Assembly: GCA_009801015.1 (NCBI GenBank)
Contig: VHZZ01000682.1
Location: 97,940-157,128, forward strand
Source of the DNA: Silene noctiflora
Lineage: Eukaryota > Streptophyta > Magnoliopsida > Caryophyllales > Caryophyllaceae
DNA length: 59,189 nucleotides
Direction of reading: 5' to 3'
This document shows positions 1 to 9,400 of this stretch, piece by piece. The position numbers and the translations under genes are program-made. Under the pieces are notes generated by a model. The model searched no databases. It saw nothing but the letters and a program-made list of their open reading frames with translations, and had not been told where the DNA came from. Within the stretch, counting starts at the first letter, position 1. Each line of letters begins with the position of its first letter.

Positions 1-1459
1 CTTATTAGTCTTGCTGCTGACCCACCACACACTACCAAGTCACAGTATCATCTCAATGATATATGGCAAGATCAAGTTCTTATTAATCATGAGACTGATG
101 TTCCTAATAATGTAGCTAATTAAGAAATACATCTTGATATTTCTTCTACTACACCAGAGATAAATGCTCTTGATAACAATATTGTTCAGTTATCTTCTGA
201 TCCAGATGCAATTCTTATTAATCACAACAATGATCAACTAATTTCTGATCCAGTTATAACAAACCCCCATGATCATTTATCTTCTGATTCTAATATCAGA
301 AGGTCAGTCAGGGAAAGACTACCCTCTACTAGACTAGCAGGGTATTACTGTCCACCTAGCAAGAGATGTTCCAAACAACAACAAGCTCCTACACCTGCTA
401 GCTTGCATGCCAGTGTTGTAGAAGAACTTTCTATGTTTGACATTGACTACTTGGCATCATTGTTCAATGTGTTTTCTAAGCATGAACCTACTGGTTTTAG
501 TCAAGCCAACCAAGATTTCAGATGGCAACAAGCAATGCAAAAGGAGATTGATGCCCTTGAATCAAATAAAACATGGATTCTTACAGATTTACCTCATGGA
601 AATAAGGCCATAGGTTCAAAATGGGTGTATAAAATCAAGCATAAAGCAGATGGATCTATCGAGAGGTTCAAGGCAAGACTGGTAGCTAAGGATTACAATC
701 AAGTCAAAGACAAGGATTATAAACACACCTTTTCACCAGTGGCTAAACTTGCAACAGTCAGAACTCTCATTGCTCTAGCATCTGCAAAAGGATGGTTGCT
801 ACATCAGTTGGACATCAACAATGCATTTTTGCATGGACAATTAGATGAAGAANTCTACATGTTACCACCACAAGGATACAAAATTCAATATCCAGGCCAA
901 GTGTGTAAATTACAGAAATCTTTATATGGATTAAAGCAAGCATCAAGGCAATGAAATATTGCATTAACACAATACTTGTTGAGTCTAGGTTTCATACAAT
1001 CCAGACAAGATTATTCATTATTCACAAGAGCCAATCAGGTTACAGGTTCCTTCCTGGTTGCTCTTGTGTATGTTGATGATGTCCTGCTTGTAACACCCCC
1101 ACACTCCAAGTGTCTTACCAAGGCCACCTCGAGTATAAAGGTGCTACCATCTCGGTTTCCCGAGGCAATGTATATCATTAGACAATAAAGAAACATCATT
1201 TAAATAAATAGTTAAGGTGATTACAACATTGATTAAACTGTCTAACAAAATATAACTGGAAACAAAGTTTCAAAAACCAACTACTACAGACTCGAACACA
1301 GCGGAAGACTCTCCTAACTCTTCGTGGTGACACCCCCAACTATCCCATGCGCATCATCTCATACCTGCTCAACAATTGCTCACCATCCCCGAATGGATCA
1401 CCACAGTTTTTAAAACAATTAAACAGGGCCAGTTACTGCATACACAAAATACGAAACAC

Positions 1460-1462
1460 GGT

Positions 1463-1500
<38 letters not shown>
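1460..1500. repeat. (CA)n microsatellite
   Basis: An alternating CA/CG tract of about 40 bp inside the nested solo LTR. Chance open frames of poly-HT in this tract are not genes. Confidence 0.9.
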
Positions 1501-1501
<1 letters not shown>

Positions 1502-2173
1502 ATCCACCAACTCCGCCACATCTCCTCATCACTCCGCATCATTGACTACACATCTAAGGTGTGTAGCCCTGCCAGTGGGGGACCGCAGCCGTTCGCACCT
1601 AAGCCCCGCTCATCAATCCGAGCGAAAACCCTAGTTCATTAATGTGCACATCCCCTCCCGTGGCGGGTTCCACGNAGGGCGAATCAAGGGCGTGAGGTCA
1701 CTCCCGCAAGTGACTCCACTNAGCCGAGAACGCATCTCGCATCATACTCCAATCACCACCTCCATCATATCATCACGTCATACAACACAAAACATATATA
1801 CATCATACAAACACAATAACCAATTTCTATCAATATCAACATAACCGCATAACGAACAACCAACAATCATCTTACAATTATGTATACAATAACCGAGTAG
1901 GGAAACCCTACCTTTTCGCATTCCGCTATGACTGCAGCCAATCATACAATTGTACAAGCATATCACATCGTCACCCACGAGACAAGGATCAACATGATGT
2001 GATCGACACGGAAAATCACCGACTCAAGCTCCGGGTTGCGAATAGCGCGAGATAACGTTTTGGGAGGTTTCTTGTGTAAGTTTATCGACTTATGAATGAA
2101 ATGAACAATGACAAAAGCATATAAGGCTAACTCGCGTTATTTAAAACCTTTATTAAAACAGCCCGTAACACAA

Positions 2174-2322
2174 CTTACTCGATCGAGTAAGTATGCTACT
2201 CGATCGAGTGACCCTTACTCGATCGAGTGACCCAACTACTCGATCGAGTACCCCACTCCCAGACCATGACTTAAAAAGACACAGACTTACTCGACAGAGT
2301 AAGTCCTACTCGGTCGAGTCAC
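2174..2322. repeat. Cluster of CTCGATCGAG palindromes in the LTR
   Basis: Four exact copies of the 10-bp palindrome CTCGATCGAG and two diverged ones (CTCGACAGAG, CTCGGTCGAG) occur within about 150 bp near the 3' end of the solo LTR. They are mostly framed as ACTCGATCGAGTA or ACTCGATCGAGTG. Function is unknown. Confidence 0.85.
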
Positions 2323-3357
2323 CAAAGGCAGGGAAAACCGTAGTATTACACTGCTAACTGGTGATAGTCAATCAGAGATTCAAATGGTCAAGGATGGTCT
2401 GGATGCAACCTTTACCATCAAAGACTTAGGTCTGATGAGATACTTCTTAGGGCTAGAGGTTGCCAGGAATGACTCAGGTATAACTATCAACCAAAGGAAA
2501 TATGTCCTAGATATTATTAAAGATATGGGTATGGAAGATTGTGCAACAACAAGTTTTCCTCTGCCAAAGGGTTTAAAGCTTAGCATAGATCAAGGAGACT
2601 TGCTTGATAATCCAAAGACATATAGAAGGTTGATAGGGAGGCTATTGTACCTCAGTTTGAGCAGACCAGATATCTCATATGTTGTACAACACTTGAGTCA
2701 ATTTTTGACTCAACCAAGGAAGCCACACATGCTAGCTGCTGTTCATGTGGTGAAATATCTTAAACACACAGTGAATGCAGGCTTATTTTATCCTGCTGTA
2801 AATGATCTACAGATTAAAGCCTACAACGATGCAGATTGGGGGCAATGTGTTTTCAGTTGCAGATCACTCAGTGGATACTGTATTTTCTTGGGAAACTCCT
2901 TAATCTCATGGAAAACAAAAAAGCAAAAGACAGTGAGCAAAAGCTCAGCAGAAGCAGAGTATAGATGCATGTCATATACTACTGCAGAAATGGTCTGGTT
3001 AGAAAGATTACTTGCTGATTTGAGTGTAAAAGTGCAGCAGCCAATTGATTTGTTTTGTGACAATATAGCTGCTGAACATATAGCACGTAATCCAGTGTTT
3101 CATGAAAGAACAAAACATCTTGACATAGATTGTCATTATGTAAGAGATAAGTTACAAGAAGGATTTCTTCAAACAAGGCATGTCAGATCAAGCTCGCAGC
3201 TAGCAGACATAATGACTAAGCCATTAGGAGCACAACAACATCACTACCTGGCAGGCAGATTGGGGATGAAGTTTCTTTCTCCAAGCACAGCTTTAAGGGG
3301 GAGTATTGCATCATAGAAGATTAATTACTTCAAGTCAAGTCCAGCTTGAAGGGGGAG

Positions 3358-3601
3358 TGTTGAGTTACACAAGCTGGACTGCTACTATACACTAGTTAGT
3401 TACAGTTAACTAGAGTTAGTTACATGAGTCAAGTTAGTTACACCTAACTAGAGTTAGTTAGAATATGCACTTGCAAGGAAGCTTCCTAATACATTGCATA
3501 CATATAACAGAATACTAACATTGTAAAGTTAAGCTGATATAATACAATACACACATTTCTATTTACTCTGAAGTTTCTCTATACAATCTAGGGTTACAAC
3601 A
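3358..3601 (+). repeat. 3' LTR of the Copia element
   Basis: A 244-bp LTR beginning TGTTGAGTTACAC right after a purine-rich tract and ending GGTTACAACA. The termini form the inverted pair TGTTG/CAACA. It contains short direct repeats of an AGTTAGTTACA type near 3400-3460. Confidence 0.8.
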
Positions 3602-3709
3602 ATAGAGATCACTAAGTTCATCTTGTTCATATATAATACTCTTAAAATTATTTATTATGTGTATATGTCGCACAAGAATTTTATCTTAGTGGATGTATAA
3701 AGTGTCTTG

Positions 3710-3880
3710 CTTGTGACGGATAGTCCGTCACAAGCTGAAGACGGATAATACCCTTTTACAGTAAGGCAAGTGAGAGGGCAAGTGGGGGAGAAATGGAGCA
3801 TTCCATGGATAGTGCCACTTGTATATTGTGAGAGAGGTACTATCCGTCTTCAACTTGTGACGGATAATGTCCGTCTACCA
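3710..3880. mobile_element. Small inverted-repeat element (MITE-like)
   Basis: Two arms of about 35-40 bp face each other: the left arm at about 3711-3750 (TGTGACGGATAGTCCGTCAC, then AAGCTGAAGACGG) and the right arm at about 3838-3880. The right arm is the near-complement of the left, with the shared core CCGTCACAAG(C/T)TGAAGACGGATA. The interior is about 90 bp and noncoding. I could not settle the target duplication, so the superfamily is left open. Confidence 0.65.
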
Positions 3881-3901
3881 TGAGAATTTGTGGTGTATGT
3901 A

Positions 3902-4869
3902 TAGTAGAACTTTTGTCTTTTTTACTCTAATTTGTACGATTAGTTATATTCAATTTGTTTACCATCAAGTCTTAGTAAAAACGTGGTAATTCTAATACAT
4001 AACTCTAAATAAAAAACTTTCTTATAAGAAATTTTTTATCGCCAACTAATATACATGCTTCCTACTAAACTGTAAGTTGTTCCCTAACACAAGAATTAAG
4101 ACACAAATACTTATTACTATTTACTAGCAGGGTAATAAATAAGTCACATTCAAACTATTTGGAGAATATCAATTAAATTATTCGATGATAAGTTGAGCAA
4201 ATTGAGTCTGAAGGACCAAAGTGTTCATAAAAAACATTCACAAAATAAAAAGATAAATAATTCACTGAAACACCCTTAAATTCTCTATCTACTAAAAGAA
4301 TAGGTGAACTCATGATTTTTCCCACCAAAATGCATATTCTTAAATAAGGTAGTTAATCACAATAAATCCATCAACTAAATAATTAATCTACTTATATATT
4401 ATAATTTCTCATTAATTTATAATTTTTCATTTAAATATATATTTTCATCAAATTATATTGTTTTCACTAAATTTTAAACAATAATCCATTAATTAAATAT
4501 TAATAATAAAATTTAAACAAAACTATAAATTGTTAAATATTGTATTGATTTATATGAGGACTTAACCCATACTATGTATCAATCAAAAACATGTAAATCA
4601 CTAATTTTGTTTTCACGAAAAAAAAAAATTGAGAAAATTTATAAACTGAAATCATTAATTTTATAGTATAAAAAACTTTTTTTTAGATAAACTTATAGCA
4701 CAAAACTAAATTCTCTTAATCAATTTTCGTTTCAACTTTGTTTCCTTAAAACAAAACATAATGACGAGAAATACTAACTATTATTGAGACACTATTATAT
4801 AGGTAATTTATTAAAAAATAAAAACTCTATATATCGTGCATTTATTACACGGGGTCTAAACTCGTAAAA
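3902..4869. other. AT-rich intergenic DNA, nothing recognised
   Basis: Very AT-rich sequence with homopolymer runs and no credible open frame, RNA gene or repeat boundary. Confidence 0.6.
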
Positions 4870-5183
4870 TAAGGGGTTGTTTGGTTGCCCTTAGAAAAAC
4901 ATGGGAAGTAGAAATTCCCATGAATTACAAAAAATGGAGTTGTTTGATTGCCCTTTTTTTGTAGAAATGGGAGAAGTGCCACTTCCCAGTGACTTCCTAC
5001 AAAAATGTAGGAAGTTGCTTACCAACACCACCTGGTGTGTTGGAGTTCCCATGGAAGTGAATTCCCACATTGACAACCAAACAACTTTAACAAATTCCCA
5101 TGAAATAGATGAGGGAGCTTATTTCCCATGAATTCGTATTTCATGTGATGTTGTAATTTCCGTATTAACCAAACGACCCCTAA
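4870..5183. mobile_element. Tourist-like MITE (PIF/Harbinger type)
   Basis: The element runs 4873-5180 (about 308 bp). Its ends are GGGGTTGTTTGGTT and AACCAAACGACCCC, an imperfect terminal inverted repeat, flanked by the trinucleotide TAA on both sides (4870-4872 and 5181-5183). A TAA duplication and this size fit Tourist MITEs. Internal stretches also pair (ACTTCCTAC/GTAGGAAGT). It lies about 300 bp upstream of the TSN1 leader exon. Chance short open frames inside it are not genes. Confidence 0.8.
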
Positions 5184-5489
5184 GTAAACAAATAATCATA
5201 ATACAAATAGCGAATAAATTTAACCCAACCTAGTTTAACATTCATACATGAAAACTCGTAATAATTCTAATATCCAAATCCGAAACAAAAGATTATAGTT
5301 ACAGCAATTACCAAAAATACTCGAAAAATCCTAAAAATAGCATCATCATGATATCATTCATTCATTCATACTAAAATCTATATTTCCTTCCCAAAAAGCT
5401 ACATTAGCTAAAACCCCACCTCACCCACCCCACTCCCATCTTCTTCCTGCAAATTGCACTCCTCTCCCTCTGTCTCTTATTTCCTTGCA

Positions 5490-6480
5490 TTTATAACTGA
5501 AACTAAAATTAAAATTAAAATTAAAATTTAAATATTAGTGGCGTAACTTTCGAAGTTTAATCGTAGATCTCCTCCATTTCTCACTTTTCTTCTCCTACAC
5601 GTTTTCGCCATTTTCTTCCGTCATTCAAGGTTTCCTTTTTCTTTTCCGATTTCATTTTGTTTGAATTGATCGTTATTTTTGATTTTTTTGTTGTTGATCA
5701 TTGTATATTCGAGGAATGATTTTATGTTGAATTCGTTGTTTTTGTTTGAATTTAAGTGTAACAGTCGACGGATCTGAACTGCAATTGATGATGATGATGA
5801 TGATGATATTTGATTTGTAAATGTAATGTTTTATTCCGATTTACGAGATTTACGATCTTCGTCGAATCGTCGTTGAGTTTAATTACAGATGTTATTTCAT
5901 GCATGTTGAATTCTACTGTGTATGTGCTAAGATTATGTTTTCTGAATTGTTCAATTCTGTGACGTTGAATTTCTAGATGTACGGAGTACTGTTTATGTAC
6001 ATTTATGAGTTTTTGTTAATAATTTATACGGTATGTTATATGATCTTAATTGCCGAGGTTAATACGATACTCCCTCCGTCCCAATCATTACTTTATTTTT
6101 TGAGTATTGTATTTCATGCATGTCGATTTACAATGTGCCAAGGCATATGTTAGCTTGCTTAGCTGATAAAGTCATGATCGTGTTACGATTATTTTTTCTG
6201 GATTGTTCAATTGTGTATGCGCTGTTTTTATGCAAATTGTATGACCTGATCATGTATATTACTTCCTCTGTCTCGATGATTTGTTTATCTTTGATTAAAA
6301 TATCCCTCACAAATAATAAAAAGGGTTTAAAAAGTGATTAGGACGCAGGGAGTATATGTTTGAGCGGCTATTTCATTATTTTAATTGTTTGCATGTTCTT
6401 TACCTGAATTTTGTGATTGCTGAATATAATGTGGTTTATCTGATGAAACAATTCATTTTAATGGTGGAATTTTGTTGTAG
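5490..6480 (+). promoter_or_regulatory. TSN1: TSN1 leader exon and 5'-UTR intron
   Basis: A TATA-like stretch near 5490 precedes a pyrimidine-rich leader exon ending CAAG at about 5629. The leader intron starts GTTTCC at 5630 and ends TTGTTGTAG at 6480; the second exon begins 19 bp before the TSN1 start codon. It holds a short GAT repeat (about 5787-5808) and Stowaway-like insertions with a duplicated segment. Leader introns are common in highly expressed plant housekeeping genes; the promoter assignment is an inference. Confidence 0.65.
6070..6352. mobile_element. Stowaway-like MITE ends bracketing a duplicated intron segment
   Basis: CTCCCTCCGTCCC begins at 6070, preceded by TA, and a matching end (GGACGCAGGGAG, followed by TA) lies at 6341-6352. 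A second start-like end (CTTCCTCTGTCTC) lies near 6261. The last ~95 bp, about 6261-6352, therefore look like one short complete Stowaway element, and 6070 onward like the start of another. Both sit in the TSN1 leader intron. The TA duplication and TIR are the Stowaway (Tc1/mariner) signature. Confidence 0.6.
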
Positions 6481-6499
6481 ATCCGAGTGACATTTGGTG

Positions 6500-9400
6500 A
6501 TGGCCGCTGCGACTCAGGGAAAATGGTTGAGGGGGAGAGTAAAGGCTGTTCCGTCAGGGGATACCTTGGTCATTATGGGAATGACTAAGGGAGATGCCAT
6601 CCCACCTGAAAAGATGGTTACTTTAGCATCTGTTATTGCTCCTAGACTGGTTTGTTTTTAATCCCGCTCTCTGGTTTGTAGTGATATGCTTCGTACTCAT
6701 TTGTGCTCATACAACAAGAACTTAGGTCTTAGGTGGAGTTTTCTTTGATGGTGAGATTTTGAAGGGTTAAGGAAGGCCTTTAAAATTTGACCCTAAAACC
6801 TGACTTCTCATCATTCTGAGTGCGTGCATATGAATTAGTCTTGATTAATTAATTTGTATCATGATACTGTGTATCTCTTATATTGATTTTCGTCCCTGAC
6901 ATTGTGAATCTGAGTTTGTTTTGTAATTTATGATTGTTGCGAAAGTTATTAAAAAAATGGCTTCTTAATCCAACGCTTAATTGCTGCATAAATATTGTTT
7001 ATCCATAGGCCCGTAGAGATGGAGTTGATGAACCTTTCGCTTGGGAGAGCAGAGAGTTTTTGAGGAAACTCTGCATAGGAAAGGTGTAGTCCTTTTTTCG
7101 CTTTCCATTTCTATCATATGATTGTTGTTTAGGCTGGTTTCCAACTTTATTTAGTGAAAGAAAAAAGTTTTTTGTGACGTTGCAGTCACTTGAAAAGTTT
7201 TTGAAGTCTGATGTTTGAACTTACATGGCATTGTATTTGTGTCTACAGGAGGTTACTTTCCTTACCCATGCCACACCACCTACACAGTCGGGGATGGCGA
7301 GGGAATTTGCTACTGTGCTTCTTGGGAGCAGTACCAGTCAGAACGTTTCAAAGCTGGTGGTTGCACAAGGCTGGGCAAAGGTTTGTGTCATGCTGTTGTA
7401 TCTCTTTTATACAGGATATCTGACTGTATTATTCACCCAGTCTACTACGTTAAGAATTGTCTTACATTCTTCTTTTTCTTATATGCGACCAGGTCAAGGA
7501 ACAGCAAAGTGAATCAAACGAGGATGTGGCAGAGTTACTGCGGCTCGAGGAGCAAGCAAAAGAACAGGGTTTAGGAAAATGGAGTAAGGTAGTTCTATTG
7601 CTTTTTACTATGGATGCTCCATTAGCAAGGTTATAACTTTGTGCATTACTGAAAAAAATTACACTTTTTATTTCCTCTTCTCAGAGGCATTGGCGCATTC
7701 TGTATGCTTAGAAACTGATGGCTCTACATCCTAAAAAATGATAATTAGGAGTCTAAATGTAAATTTTGTATTAGTAACACTCAACTCCGTTTTTTTCCCA
7801 ATTACAGACTCCGGGTGCTTCAGAGGCTGCCATTCGAAATCTGCCTGCTTCTGCCATTGGCGGCTTTAGTGGTTTTGATGCTTTCGATTATGCAACCCGA
7901 AACAAAGGGAGGTCGATTGAAGCAATCGTAGAGCAGGTTCGCGATGGGAGTGCTCTTCGTGTCTACTTGCTTCCCGAGTTTCAGTTTGTTCAGGTTTTTG
8001 TAGCTGGAGTTCAGGTAGGATAATGTGATAACTTATGATTTCTAAGTTTCTGTGTTGTCCTGAGTTTTAAGTTCAGGCTCCTGTACTATTGTTTCTGATA
8101 CGTGCATGGTCTCTGTTAATTGTAGGCTCCTTCAATGGGAAGAAGAGCAGCTCCAGAAACCATAGCTGATTCTGATAATAGTTCTGATAAACCAAATGGA
8201 GTTAGTAAAGCTGAAACTCCTACCCAGTTGACATCAGCTCAGAAAGTCGCTTCCGGCGGCCCCACAACTATTGAGGTTGCACCGGACCCCTTTGGAAGGG
8301 AAGCTAAGCATTTCACAGAGATGCGTACATTACATAGAGATGTTAGTTGGCTTTATCTCTCTGATAGCGTCTATCAACATGTTGTAAACTTATGTTTATA
8401 TTTTGGTACAAGTGGTTTATATTTATATTGAATCTGCAGGTACGTATTCTCCCTGAAACTGGAGACAGATTCAATAACCTGACGGGTTCAATATATTATG
8501 ATGACGCTGGTGAAGTGAAGAATCTGGCCTTGGAATTGGCAAAGAATGTAAGTACATCTGCAGTCGAAGTAGTCAGAAAAGACAACTTAAACTCACAGTA
8601 CCTTTCTTTTTGGCAGAGACATCCTTTTTTTTTTTTTTTTTCTTTTTTTTAATTTAAAAAAAAAATATTTGTTATTTTAATATATTACGGAGTACTACAT
8701 TATAAGTGTGCTGCCTGTGATCTTGCTGGCTTCGCTGTGTATGGCCGTCTGCCTTCATAAGTTGCTGCTTGCATGAACTACGTACTATTGACGGTTGAAG
8801 CATAAACCAGGGTGTTGTTTATAATTTGTCTTCTTTGGGTGTTTGTTGGTGGGTATGTTACTATGTTTTATGACAAGGTAACAATAATTGTTTAATCTGT
8901 AGGGATTGGCTAAATATGTTGAATGGAGTGGAAAAATGCTGGAAGACAAGGACAAAAAGGAACTGAAATCAGCAGAGCTAGAGGCAAAGAAAAATAGAAT
9001 CAGGATGTGGACAAATTATGTTCCCCCAGCTACAAACTCCAAACCTATTCATGATCAGAATTTTACTGGAAAGGTACAGTCTTGATACTACTATAGTATC
9101 TTTGAACTCTTTCCTCAAGTTAACCTCAAGTCTAGTGTCTGATATTCATATCAGGTTGTGGAAGTTGTTAGCGGAGATTGTATTGTCGTGGCTGATGACG
9201 CTGTGCCATTTGGTAGCCCATTGGCAGAGAGACGGGTAAATCTTTCAAGCATTCGCTGTCCCAAAATGGGCAACCCACGAACAGGTGATGGGCGTGAAAA
9301 CTATGCCCGTGAGGCAAAGGAATTTCTTCGCCAAAAGCTCATTGGCCGCCAGGTATTCCTTGTGCTTACATTTTGTAGGATACGTAAGTAAGGTAGTAAT

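Larger units (their letters stand above)
1084..2355. mobile_element. Gypsy-type solo LTR nested in the Copia element
   Basis: The LTR proper runs 1089-2350, starts TGTAACACCCC and ends TATTACA. It is flanked on both sides by the same 5-bp target duplication CTGCT (1084-1088 and 2351-2355). There is no internal coding sequence, so it is a solo LTR of about 1.26 kb left by LTR-LTR recombination. The start resembles LTRs of plant chromovirus-type Gypsy elements; assignment below superfamily is an inference. It carries a CA/CG microsatellite near 1460-1500 and a cluster of CTCGATCGAG palindromes near its 3' end. It is younger than the Copia copy it interrupts. Confidence 0.9.
1..3601 (+). mobile_element. 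Copia-type LTR retrotransposon, 3' part, broken (fossil)
   Basis: This is the 3' portion of a Copia element; its 5' part lies outside the window. In order there are the end of the integrase region and a low-complexity spacer (1-400), a Copia reverse transcriptase (about 500-1088 and continuing after a nested insertion), RNase H (about 2800-3240), a purine-rich tract just before 3358, and the 3' LTR (3358-3601). Family hallmarks seen are the YVDD polymerase box and the SSAEAEY and ADIMTKPLG stretches of Copia RNase H. The IN-RT-RH order is the Copia order. The copy is broken: a solo LTR splits it, and there appears to be about one further small break. Age cannot be measured because the 5' LTR is missing. 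Confidence 0.95.

Noticed and set aside
1347-1642. Overlapping open frames with poly-HT stretches
   Set aside because: They translate the CA microsatellite inside the solo LTR and have no protein-like composition.
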